Shown here: in pieces, positions 30,614 to 37,723 of the stretch | Layout: every line of letters begins with the position of its first letter | Position numbering within the stretch: the first letter of the stretch is position 1 | Origin: a bacterium | GTDB lineage: Bacteria > UBP15 > UBA6099 > JAJRTR01 | Assembly: GCA_024278215.1 (NCBI GenBank) | Contig: JAJRTR010000093.1 | Span: forward strand, 1-45,783 | Reading direction: 5' to 3' | Length of the DNA stretch: 45,783 bases | The notes under the pieces: model-generated | Seen by the model: only the letters and a program-made list of their open reading frames with translations | Told to the model about the DNA's origin: nothing | Databases searched by the model: none | Position numbers and translations under genes: made by a program

Positions 30614-31735
30614 CTAATCATTTTTCCCTGCCCATCCCCGCCACTGCATAAGCTTGTAAATCACGACTCCCGCGACGAAACCGACCGCCATGTTCGAGCC
30701 CGGAATAATAGATATACCGGCAGTCGCCGCGAGAGGCACGATATCCGCCGACAACTTCACGTCACGAGCGAACTTCATCATATTCAGCCCCACGAGAAAC
30801 ATCATCGAACCAATAATCGCCGTCGGAAAACTCGAGAAAACCGAAGCGATACTCGCCGCGAGAAACAGGCCCAGCGCGATCTCGATAACGCCTTCGATGA
30901 TGTTTGTGCCGCCTGTGCGCGCGCCATAGTAGTACTGTCCCGCAAGCCCGCCCACTCCACGACACATGGCCATACCGCCGAAAAACGGTACGATAATGTT
31001 GGTAAGCCCGTGGTCCATCGCGAGCGCACGCACAGACACTTTGCGGTCGGGCCAGTATTGCGTGATCGTGTCCGATGTGGCGATCACGGCATTGGTCGCC
31101 GTCAGCGGGAGCTGTGCCAGCCCCGCAAGGACAAACGCCGCCCATACATCGGCAACCGCCGGGACGCGAAACTGCGGCAGGCTCAGCGCGGGACCGGCCA
31201 GTCCGTGAAACAGGTCTTTGTACCACATTATGCCCAGCCCCAGCGCGACGAGCACGACAGCTGCCGGGGCGTACTTGTTTTCACGCAATGTAAAGATGAT
31301 GATAAGCGCGATAAGCGCGAGCGCCCATTCGCCACCGACGAGCTTCGCGCCCTGAAAAGCCAGCATCAGGCCCAGTGCCGTCTGTATCCCGCGCACCACG
31401 GGCTGCGGCGTTTGCTTTGCTATCCAGTCGATAAGACCGGTAGCCGACAGAAATATCCATGCGATGCCGACGCCGATACCGGCAGCATACACCATTTCCG
31501 GCTCCCACTTCTGCGCAATCGCAACCACCGCGATTACCTTCATCGGCTCGACAGGCATCGGCAATTTGTATATGAGCCCGGTCGCTATATTCGTCAGGCC
31601 CATCATCACAAGCAGTCCGCACGGGTCGACCCCGCACACGGCGAAGTAGCCCACCGCCAGCGGAAAAAACGTGCCCATGTCGCCCATCGAGCCCGCGAGT
31701 TCCCTCATGTTGAATTCAAAAACGCCGATCTTCAT
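30614..31735 (-). CDS. MOT1/SulP-like molybdate or sulfate permease
   Basis: 373 aa with about ten hydrophobic helices. The N-terminal ELAGSMGDMGTFFPL and the KLPMPVEPMKVIAVVAIA segments match the two hallmark blocks of the MOT1 molybdate-transporter branch (PF16983) of the SulP-related superfamily. A STAS domain is absent, as expected for MOT1. It would import molybdate (or a related oxyanion) across the inner membrane. A mobB gene for molybdenum cofactor maturation lies about 2 kb away on the same strand. No strong ribosome site is seen before the ATG. A 20-bp identical sequence lies on each side of the gene. Confidence 0.85.
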   Translation of the reverse strand: MKIGVFEFNMRELAGSMGDMGTFFPLAVGYFAVCGVDPCGLLVMMGLTNIATGLIYKLPMPVEPMKVIAVVAIAQKWEPEMVYAAGIGVGIAWIFLSATGLIDWIAKQTPQPVVRGIQTALGLMLAFQGAKLVGGEWALALIALIIIFTLRENKYAPAAVVLVALGLGIMWYKDLFHGLAGPALSLPQFRVPAVADVWAAFVLAGLAQLPLTATNAVIATSDTITQYWPDRKVSVRALAMDHGLTNIIVPFFGGMAMCRGVGGLAGQYYYGARTGGTNIIEGVIEIALGLFLAASIASVFSSFPTAIIGSMMFLVGLNMMKFARDVKLSADIVPLAATAGISIIPGSNMAVGFVAGVVIYKLMQWRGWAGKND

Positions 31736-31761
31736 AAGCTATACTTATTTTACAGTTTTTA

Positions 31762-31781
31762 CCCGCATTGGTGAAATATGC
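31762..31781. repeat. Second copy of the 20-bp repeat at 30489-30508
   Basis: Twenty bases identical to 30489-30508 lie 27 bp upstream of the permease start codon. Here the hairpin is less perfect (CCGCAT pairs with ATGCAGG). The two copies bracket the MOT1-like gene in direct orientation, 1,273 bp apart. Confidence 0.7.
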
Positions 31782-31787
31782 AGGTTA

Positions 31788-31829
31788 GAGCCAGTTACAA
31801 GCTTGACACGACAATAGCAGTTTTGGAAT
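31788..31829. repeat. Possible internally deleted relic of the 178-bp repeat
   Basis: GAGCCAGTTACAAGCTT matches the element's terminus GAGCCAATTGCAAAATT at about 13 of 17 positions. GACAATAGCAG, an 11-base block conserved inside the element, follows 7 bp later, and TTTTGGAAT recalls the right terminus. If real, most of the interior is lost. It lies in a 171-bp gap between the MOT1-like and creatininase-family genes. Confidence 0.35.
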
Positions 31830-31906
31830 AAAATCGAGTAATGCCGGAAACGCCAGGGTTCATCTTTATGTATCTCTCAGTCTCGAAATCGCATTCGAAG
31901 CCCTGA

Positions 31907-32824
31907 CTACATAATGTCTCTGAGGAAGCGTGCGGACCAGCCCATGGGCTTGAGCCTGATCTTTTCGCCCGCGAGTGCTTTCGAGAGGAGTTCGTGTGCG
32001 AGATCGGCGCGGTAGTCGAGCATCGCTTCTCCGGCTTCGGGCGATGCGTTTTCCGGGGTGCCCTGGTATGGGTCCATATCGGGGTCGCTGACCCACGCGA
32101 AGCCATGCGCCATAAAATAGAAATCGTGCGCGGCATCCTGCGCGCCTGCCTTTTCCAGTATCTTGCTGACTCCATGTAAAATCTTCGGCAATAATGTCAT
32201 CGGCGACTCTTTCGCCCTGCCGAGTGTCTTCCATGCCTCCCGAACCTTTTTCGGGTGCGCGGCGAGCATTAGCGAAGTCTCGTTTGTGCCTGCATGGGCG
32301 TCGTCCGGCGCGCCGACCGCATTCCCGGGCAGACCGGTCTTCTCGAGCAGGTCCGGGTCGCGGGCTATCATGCGGCGAAACGATTCGTGGAACGGCGCGA
32401 TGAGTGTGAACCCCTTTCGCGCAAGCCGCCGCGCGGCAAGTTCGATGCCCACCTGATGCGACGGACCACCGTGATTGTCGGTGAGCAACCAGTACTTGAA
32501 GCCCATGTCCGCAAGCGCTTTACCCATATCGAATACAGAAAAAAGAAGTGCCTGATATCTGACGGGGAAAGAGCCGGCTACAGGTATCGCGCCCGCGCCT
32601 ATATTCAGGCGCGGCAGCAGAACTATCGTCAGGCCGGGGTGCGACTTTTTCAACCTGTCGATAGTTCTGTCTCTGATTTCGTCCGCGATAAAAAGATCGG
32701 TTCCCATCGGCAGGTGCGGACCGTGTGTCTCGACCGGCGATACGGACGACATGAAAACGGTACTTTCCCTGTCGAGCCGCCCGATCTCGTCATAGGTCAT
32801 TTCTATGTATTCTTGTATTTCCAT
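31907..32824 (-). CDS. Creatininase-family amidohydrolase
   Basis: 305 aa. The family motifs are present: ETHGPHLPMGTD (metal-binding Glu, His and Asp), NHGG (in LLTDNHGG) and DAHAGTNETS with the third-metal Glu. The fold binds two zinc-type ions and hydrolyses small cyclic amides. Members act on creatinine, or in cofactor pathways such as mycofactocin or F420; no such neighbours exist here, so the substrate is open. I start at the ATG at 32824, with GAGGAG five bases before it; the frame opens 12 codons earlier without support. It is transcribed leftward; the downstream gap to the permease is 171 bp. Confidence 0.9.
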   Translation of the reverse strand: MEIQEYIEMTYDEIGRLDRESTVFMSSVSPVETHGPHLPMGTDLFIADEIRDRTIDRLKKSHPGLTIVLLPRLNIGAGAIPVAGSFPVRYQALLFSVFDMGKALADMGFKYWLLTDNHGGPSHQVGIELAARRLARKGFTLIAPFHESFRRMIARDPDLLEKTGLPGNAVGAPDDAHAGTNETSLMLAAHPKKVREAWKTLGRAKESPMTLLPKILHGVSKILEKAGAQDAAHDFYFMAHGFAWVSDPDMDPYQGTPENASPEAGEAMLDYRADLAHELLSKALAGEKIRLKPMGWSARFLRDIM

Positions 32825-32934
32825 AACATCTCCTCTTTCCTCCTGATGTTGTGTCAACAAAGAAAAGGCGTAAGAAAGGTCATCGAAAAAACGATAAAAC
32901 TGTAGATCGGATTCCCATATCCCGCAAAAAGAAA

Positions 32935-32961
32935 CTGGATTCCCGCCTTCGCAGGAATGAC
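32935..32961. repeat. Short dispersed palindrome (CTGGATTCCCGCCTTCGC type)
   Basis: ATTCCCGC and GCAGGAAT pair around CTTC with one mismatch. It resembles the well-known GGATTCCCGCCTTCGC-type intergenic repeats seen in many bacteria. It sits in the 248-bp gap between the creatininase and ferredoxin genes. Confidence 0.55.
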
Positions 32962-32969
32962 ACTAACAG

Positions 32970-32993
32970 CTACCCCGGACTTCAGTCGGGTAG
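32970..32993. other. Bulged hairpin downstream of the ferredoxin gene
   Basis: CTACCC with a 2-nt bulge, then GACT, pairs with AGTC and GGGTAG around TC. It lies about 80 bp downstream of the ferredoxin stop codon (minus strand), where it may act as a 3'-end structure. There is no U-tract. Confidence 0.4.
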
Positions 32994-33072
32994 TTCATTT
33001 CCTGATCGTCCCCAGAAATACAATTGCCTTTTATAAAACGCAGTTCAGTAAAAACCAACGCGACAAAAAAAC

Positions 33073-33243
33073 TTATGCTTCCGAGATGGCGTCGTTGGGG
33101 CAGACTTCCTCGCAGGCACCGCAATCGGTGCATTTCTCAGGGTCGACTTCATACTTCTCGTCGCCCTCGGTGATGGCTTCCTCGGGACATTCCGCTTCGC
33201 AGGCACCGCAGGCCACGCAGTCGTCTGATATTACATGAGGCAT
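33073..33243 (-). CDS. 2[4Fe-4S] ferredoxin (56 aa)
   Basis: This gene is short and easily missed. It encodes 56 aa with two classical CxxCxxCxxxCP motifs: Cys9, 12, 15, 19 and Cys38, 41, 44, 48. Each motif binds one [4Fe-4S] cluster by the bacterial clostridial-type ferredoxin pattern. The protein is acidic (many Glu and Asp), as usual for soluble ferredoxins that carry low-potential electrons. AGGAG lies 9-10 bases before the ATG at 33243. A promoter with TTGAAA and TATACT lies about 75 bp upstream. It may serve IspG, radical SAM enzymes or hydrogenases. The stop codon is TAA at 33073-33075. Confidence 0.95.
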   Translation of the reverse strand: MPHVISDDCVACGACEAECPEEAITEGDEKYEVDPEKCTDCGACEEVCPNDAISEA

Positions 33244-33317
33244 TGTGTATTTCTCCTTTCATTGTTTGTTGTTACGATCAGCGGAAGGTTTGACTCAACC
33301 GCGCCGAATCATGAAAT

Positions 33318-33345
33318 AGTATATGTTGACGATTATATTTTTCAA
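33318..33345 (-). promoter_or_regulatory. Sigma-70-type promoter for the ferredoxin gene
   Basis: On the minus strand, TTGAAA (33340-33345), a 16-bp spacer and TATACT (33318-33323) lie about 75 bp before the ferredoxin start codon. Both hexamers differ from consensus at one base. No competing element is nearer the gene. Confidence 0.5.
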
Positions 33346-33381
33346 GAGAAAAAACGGCCTGAAACAGTCAACAAAAATTGA

Positions 33382-34023
33382 TCAACGACCGATTTTCAGC
33401 CTGATCTTTTCAGGTTTTTTGCAACCCCTGAGCGAGTTGATCATTCCTTTCACCGTCTGGCCGACAAAGGCTTTGACAAACGGTTTCAACTCGATAAACT
33501 CGCCGTCCACCCACAATTTCACCTCACTCCTCGAGCCCTTCTGAAGATACTCACGCTCGATCATGCCGGCTATCCCGGCTATGTCGTCCGGCGCGTATAC
33601 GGGTAGTTCCGTGTCGACTTCGTGCGCCGCAACTATGCCTATCACACCGCCTATATTATTTTCAGTGTGAACGCCCGGCACCGCGCGCACTTCGAGTTTC
33701 GGCGCGTCCGCATCCTTGAAACCCTCGACGACAACGATATCGCACCATGTAAAATACTCTTCCACGATTTCCTCGAGCGGAAGCCCGGGCGCGTCGGGCC
33801 GGAAAAAGGACAACCCTGATTTCGTTATTAGCGCGGCAGCACCCGCACCGGCCACGGTGTATTTCGACGTGTCTTTTCCGGGCGTGTCAAGGTCCACATC
33901 GTGGTGCGTGTGTTTGACAACTCCCACACAGTATCCCCTGCACTTAAGTTCTCCGACAAGCTCGACAATAAGCGTGGTCTTTCCTGAGTTCGAACCGCCT
34001 GCAATACATATCACCGGTACCAT
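33382..34023 (-). CDS. mobB: Molybdopterin-guanine dinucleotide biosynthesis adapter MobB
   Basis: 213 aa. The N-terminal P-loop GGSNSGKTT (residues 9-17) is followed by VGVVKHTHHDVDLDTPGKDT, the MobB signature of substrate-binding residues, and VVVEGFKD. MobB is a GTP-binding protein that assists MobA in attaching GMP to molybdopterin. Residues about 167-213 (VKLWVDGEFIELKPFVKAFV and onwards) extend past the E. coli MobB length by about 40 residues. This looks like a small extra domain found in some delta-proteobacterial-type MobBs. It lies 12 bp downstream of the dihydrouridine synthase gene on the same strand. A ferredoxin gene is downstream. Confidence 0.93.
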   Translation of the reverse strand: MVPVICIAGGSNSGKTTLIVELVGELKCRGYCVGVVKHTHHDVDLDTPGKDTSKYTVAGAGAAALITKSGLSFFRPDAPGLPLEEIVEEYFTWCDIVVVEGFKDADAPKLEVRAVPGVHTENNIGGVIGIVAAHEVDTELPVYAPDDIAGIAGMIEREYLQKGSRSEVKLWVDGEFIELKPFVKAFVGQTVKGMINSLRGCKKPEKIRLKIGR

Positions 34024-34035
34024 ACGCGACCTCCA

Positions 34036-35070
34036 TCAATTTGTGTCGTCTTCACTATCAGATTCATAACGGTCTGCCAGCCGTTTTTCAAACGCGGCGA
34101 GCAGGCTGTTCACTTTTTCCAATCCTGTTGTCGTATTTATCTTCACTCGCACAGCCGCCGCTCCATATAAACCTTTTATATACCAGGCGAGTGGGCCGCG
34201 CATCTCACGCACACCCTTTTCTTCTCCGACATCCGCGACATGAAGTTCGAGATGCCGCCGCGCGTCCGACAGCCGTTTCCTGAAATCCGGCGGCGGCGCG
34301 GGCACTCCGTCCCGCACAAGCCGGCGTGCACGCGCGGGCAGCCCCGGATCGCCCATGCTCGCTCGGCCTATCATCAGCGAATCGCAGCCTGTCTCTCTGA
34401 AACACCGCGCGGCGCTCTCCGGGTCCGCCACATCGCCCGAAGCGATCACGGGCACGTCGACAGCCGCCTTCAGTTTCGCTATGAGCGTCCAGTCCGCGCA
34501 GCCGCCGAAGCGCTGCACACGTGTGCGCGGGTGCAGTGCTACAGCCGCCGCGCCCGCGTCGGCGCACATCCGGGCGACCTCGACGCAGTTGATGCTGCGG
34601 CTGTCCCATCCCGATCTCATCTTAACCGTCACAGGAAGCCTCACAGCCTTCACAACAGCCGCCACGACACTCGCCGCAAGTTCCGGGTTCTGCATCAGAC
34701 GCACTCCCGCGCGGGTTTTCACCACCTTCGGCACAGGGCATCCCATGTTAATATCAATAATATCGGCTTTCCCGGTGTCTTCGATAATGCGGGCCGCTTC
34801 AGCCATTATGTCCGGTGTCGCGCCGAATATCTGAGCCGCCACATCGAGGTTTTCCGCTTCGGGCAGCGAATCTATCATATCCTCTGTTTTGTTGCTGCTG
34901 TAGACAAGTCCGTGACTGGTCAGGAGTCCCGAATAGATAAAATCGCACCCGTTGTCGATCAGCATCCGGCAGAACGCGCGCGTGTTCACACCCGCCATGG
35001 GTGCCATGATCACCCGCCGGTCAAACAACTCTTTTACATCTTTTTCGGCCAACCCGGAACCGACCCCCAT
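34036..35070 (-). CDS. dusB: tRNA-dihydrouridine synthase (DusB/NifR3-like)
   Basis: 344 aa. TIM-barrel FMN enzyme that reduces uridines in the tRNA D-loop. The motifs APMAGVNTRAFCR at the N-terminus, DINMGCPVPKVVKTRAGVRL (with the conserved catalytic Cys in GCP), VTVKMRSGWD and MIGRASMGDP fit the Dus family; NMGCP resembles the NxGCP form. The C-terminal helical domain (about 265-344) binds tRNA. Two in-frame ATGs exist. GGGAG (35079-35083) lies 8 bases before the ATG at 35070 but only 2 before that at 35076, so I use 35070. It lies 12 bp upstream of mobB. Confidence 0.93.
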   Translation of the reverse strand: MGVGSGLAEKDVKELFDRRVIMAPMAGVNTRAFCRMLIDNGCDFIYSGLLTSHGLVYSSNKTEDMIDSLPEAENLDVAAQIFGATPDIMAEAARIIEDTGKADIIDINMGCPVPKVVKTRAGVRLMQNPELAASVVAAVVKAVRLPVTVKMRSGWDSRSINCVEVARMCADAGAAAVALHPRTRVQRFGGCADWTLIAKLKAAVDVPVIASGDVADPESAARCFRETGCDSLMIGRASMGDPGLPARARRLVRDGVPAPPPDFRKRLSDARRHLELHVADVGEEKGVREMRGPLAWYIKGLYGAAAVRVKINTTTGLEKVNSLLAAFEKRLADRYESDSEDDTN

Positions 35071-35233
35071 GAACATATCTCCCGCATATTATCTCCAGTG
35101 CCGGAAAGTTCGGCACCTGTAGATTCGCAGATAATATTATAGCAATGTGGAGGAAAAAACTTATCGGTTCAGGAAATTGAGACATCGAGGCGCTGCTTGC
35201 TGTGTTATGCACACGGTGAGTCCGGGCAGCGGA

Positions 35234-35788
35234 TCAGCTCGAGGATTTTGTCGTAAAAGAACCTGTAGTCTGCATGCCCGAATAATCGGGTGAAGTGCCG
35301 TCTGTATAAAGCAGATTCGTCGGCATCGTAATATTTGTTATCGTGTATGCCGTCGAAGGTTCGAGCGTATGCAGGCCTGCGGATTCGAGTGTTGAATTCG
35401 ACTTGAGTTTGAAGCTGAGCGTATCGTTTGCCGTGTTGGACGAACCCAGAAGGAATGAGCCGTAATCGGAATAATTTGAATAGTTAATCGTGAATGTGTC
35501 GCCAGTCGATGTTTTTTTGATGGTAATAGAGAAACCGGTTATTGAAGATGTAGTATTGGAGTCCAGGCTTTTGGGGAAAACAATGCTGAAAGTAGTTCCG
35601 TCATACTCGACACCTGTCTGGCCGTCCACGGGTGAAAAATATATGCCGGTATAGCAGAGCCAGGGGTTCTTCACACAGGCGTCCGTCGTACCACTGCCAC
35701 CGCCGCAGCCCACGGCAAAGCCCGCAACCGCAGTCAGCACAATGGCCAGCAACACAATAATAGATTTCTTGTATCTGGAAACAGGCAT
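35234..35788 (-). CDS. Small secreted lipoprotein with Ig-like fold
   Basis: 184 aa. The signal peptide ends in a lipobox FAVGC (Cys28 by position), followed by Gly/Ser-rich sequence, typical of a surface or periplasmic lipoprotein. The mature region is Thr/Ser/Tyr-rich and all-beta-like (GFSITIKKTSTGDTFTINYS), consistent with an Ig- or Big-type domain. The composition resembles that of the two large surface proteins at the end of this window, so they may form a related set. An AAGGTGG site precedes the ATG. Function unknown. Confidence 0.75.
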   Translation of the reverse strand: MPVSRYKKSIIVLLAIVLTAVAGFAVGCGGGSGTTDACVKNPWLCYTGIYFSPVDGQTGVEYDGTTFSIVFPKSLDSNTTSSITGFSITIKKTSTGDTFTINYSNYSDYGSFLLGSSNTANDTLSFKLKSNSTLESAGLHTLEPSTAYTITNITMPTNLLYTDGTSPDYSGMQTTGSFTTKSSS

Positions 35789-35915
35789 TCGTCATCCACC
35801 TTCCGAACCTCCCGCACCACATAAACAAGTCGATGGTTCCGGTTCATATTCCTGTGATAATTCCGCACTGTTTTGAAAAAATATACACTTGGGTTCTATG
35901 CCCAGTCAATAGATA

Positions 35916-36425
35916 TTATACCACATTTTGCTTCGCCGCAGTCATAACACCCGATAAAAACTTCATAAAATGCAGTATATATTCCGCAACAAGCGAGTGC
36001 TTGAACAATGAATTATCCAGCCCTCCCGCCTTCGCCTCCACAATGAGCAACACGAGGCCGATAAGGATCACCCCCTGGAGGATACCCACCGCGAGCCCGG
36101 CCAGCCTGTCCACGATGCCCAGAAATGTTTTGCCGATAAGTTTCGATATCGCCCAACCAAGCAGCGACGCCGTTATGCTTACAATAATCACTATCGCCGC
36201 AAATCCCAGCACATTGGCAACCAACTCGTTTTTATCCACCCACGGAAGGAAAACCCTCGCCGCCTCTTCGTAGTAGAACCTCGCCAGCACAACACCGCCG
36301 ACCAGACCCGCGAGCGACAACACTTCTTTCACAAAGCCGCGAAACACGCACCTGATGCCAAACAGCAATATTATTCCGAGCATCACAAAGTCTGCTGTTG
36401 AAAACTTCGCCGCGAACTCACCCAA
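35916..36425 (-). CDS. cvpA: CvpA-family membrane protein
   Basis: 169 aa with four hydrophobic segments (about 13-34, 40-54, 68-90, 107-127) and the CvpA-type FRGFVKEVLSLAGLVGGVVL pattern. CvpA proteins are small inner-membrane proteins linked to colicin V production, purine synthesis and stress; their function is unclear. The start is TTG at 36425, six bases after the larC stop codon at 36432-36434; with the short gap the two are probably co-transcribed and coupled. The initiation context is poor, so the N-terminus is uncertain by a few residues. Confidence 0.85.
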   Translation of the reverse strand: MGEFAAKFSTADFVMLGIILLFGIRCVFRGFVKEVLSLAGLVGGVVLARFYYEEAARVFLPWVDKNELVANVLGFAAIVIIVSITASLLGWAISKLIGKTFLGIVDRLAGLAVGILQGVILIGLVLLIVEAKAGGLDNSLFKHSLVAEYILHFMKFLSGVMTAAKQNVV

Positions 36426-36431
36426 CTGTGC

Positions 36432-37646
36432 TCACATCCCTTTCTTCGTGCCGCCGAACTTCACGGCTGCTGCTCTACGCGCGGTTTCCATCACGTCCGC
36501 GAGTGGAATATTGTTCTCGCGGGCGATCTCCGCGCAGTCTTCATATTCAGGATTGACATTTATAAGCTCATCATTCAGCCTGCCCAATTTTACCCGCACA
36601 GTTCCGTGCGCTGTTTCCACACTCACTGTCTCCCGCTCGGCGCACAAGCGCGACACCCGCTGGAAACGCACTCCCAGCGTGCTTGTCTCCCTCATAATAT
36701 AATCGGCGACATCGCCCAGCATGCCGGGCGCGCACAGAACATTCAATATAAAACCCGGTCTGTTTTTTTTCATATATATCGGCTCTGTATAAACGTCCAT
36801 CGCGCCTGCGGCAAGCAGTCGCTCGCATACATAGCCGCACACGCGCGGGTCCATATCGTCGATATTCGTCGCGATGTGCATGATCTCCTCGAGCCCGGCA
36901 CGCACCGGCCCGGCAGCTTCGCCGACGAAAGCGCGCAGGATATTCGGATGTCCGAAATCCGACGCCCCGGCGCCGTGGCCCACTCGCAGGAGCGTCATAG
37001 CCGGTATCGGCCCGAAATCCGCTGCCAACTGCGTAATCAGCAGAGCGCCCGTAGGTGTCGTCAGCTCACCCTCGAACCGCGAAAACACCGGCGCGCCCTC
37101 CAGCAGCTTCGCCGCGGCAGGCGCGGGCACGGGCAACACGCCATGCCGCATCTCGACAAAACCCGTTCCGACATTCACCGGTGACGAATGCACCGCGTCC
37201 ACACCCAGCATCTCGAGCGCGACATGCGTGCCGGCGATGTCGACAATAGTGTCCAGTCCACTCAGTTCGTGGAACTGTATCTCGCGTGTCGGTTTTCCAT
37301 GAATCTCACCCTCGCACGCTGCGAGCCTTTCGAAAGCCGCAATCGTTTTTGCCTTTATCACCTCGTCGAGATCGCAGCCGCCGATGATTTTCTCGACATC
37401 ATCGAGCCGCCGCGCGGGACCGCCGCCGCCCTCGCAGCCATTCACCCTGAACGAACACCCCCTGATGCCGTGCCGCCGCACTTCGCGCGTCTCGCACTCG
37501 GGGCCTTCCTCAAGTCCGAGTTTTTTCATCTCGTCGAGCCATCCGTCAAAATCCACACCAAGGTCGAAAAGAGCGCCGAGTATCATATCCCCGCTCACTC
37601 CGAAAGAACAGTCGAAATAAATAATTTTTGTTTTGCCCGAATTCAT
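36432..37646 (-). CDS. larC: Nickel-insertion protein LarC (pyridinium bisthiocarboxylate mononucleotide nickel chelatase)
   Basis: 404 aa. LarC inserts nickel into the pyridinium-3,5-bisthiocarboxylic acid mononucleotide (P2TMN) to complete the nickel-pincer cofactor of lactate racemase-type enzymes. The sequence IIYFDCSFGVSGDMILGALF and the central FHELSGLDTIVDIAGTHVAL match the LarC1 part; MHIATNIDDMDPRVCGYVCE is the LarC2 part. They are fused in one frame here, not split by the programmed frameshift known in lactobacilli. I choose the ATG at 37646, where the MNSGKTKIIYFD opening fits the family; the frame opens 17 codons earlier. No larB, larE or larA is in the window. Downstream cvpA is coupled. 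Confidence 0.93.
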   Translation of the reverse strand: MNSGKTKIIYFDCSFGVSGDMILGALFDLGVDFDGWLDEMKKLGLEEGPECETREVRRHGIRGCSFRVNGCEGGGGPARRLDDVEKIIGGCDLDEVIKAKTIAAFERLAACEGEIHGKPTREIQFHELSGLDTIVDIAGTHVALEMLGVDAVHSSPVNVGTGFVEMRHGVLPVPAPAAAKLLEGAPVFSRFEGELTTPTGALLITQLAADFGPIPAMTLLRVGHGAGASDFGHPNILRAFVGEAAGPVRAGLEEIMHIATNIDDMDPRVCGYVCERLLAAGAMDVYTEPIYMKKNRPGFILNVLCAPGMLGDVADYIMRETSTLGVRFQRVSRLCAERETVSVETAHGTVRVKLGRLNDELINVNPEYEDCAEIARENNIPLADVMETARRAAAVKFGGTKKGM

Positions 37647-37723
37647 ATCTTTCAGCAATGTAAACACGTATCCGTCCATAGGGCGGCAACTCCACACCCG
37701 TGAACGGAACGGAAATATATATT

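Noticed and set aside
31803-31834. Promoter-like TTGACA with TAAAAT on the plus strand
   Set aside because: Spacer of 20 bp, no plus-strand gene downstream, and the TTGACA lies in the putative repeat relic; chance match.
33980-33990. tRNA-like TTCGAA stretch (also near 44033)
   Set aside because: A TTCGAAC-type hexamer alone inside coding sequence; no acceptor or anticodon stem around it. No tRNA found in the window.
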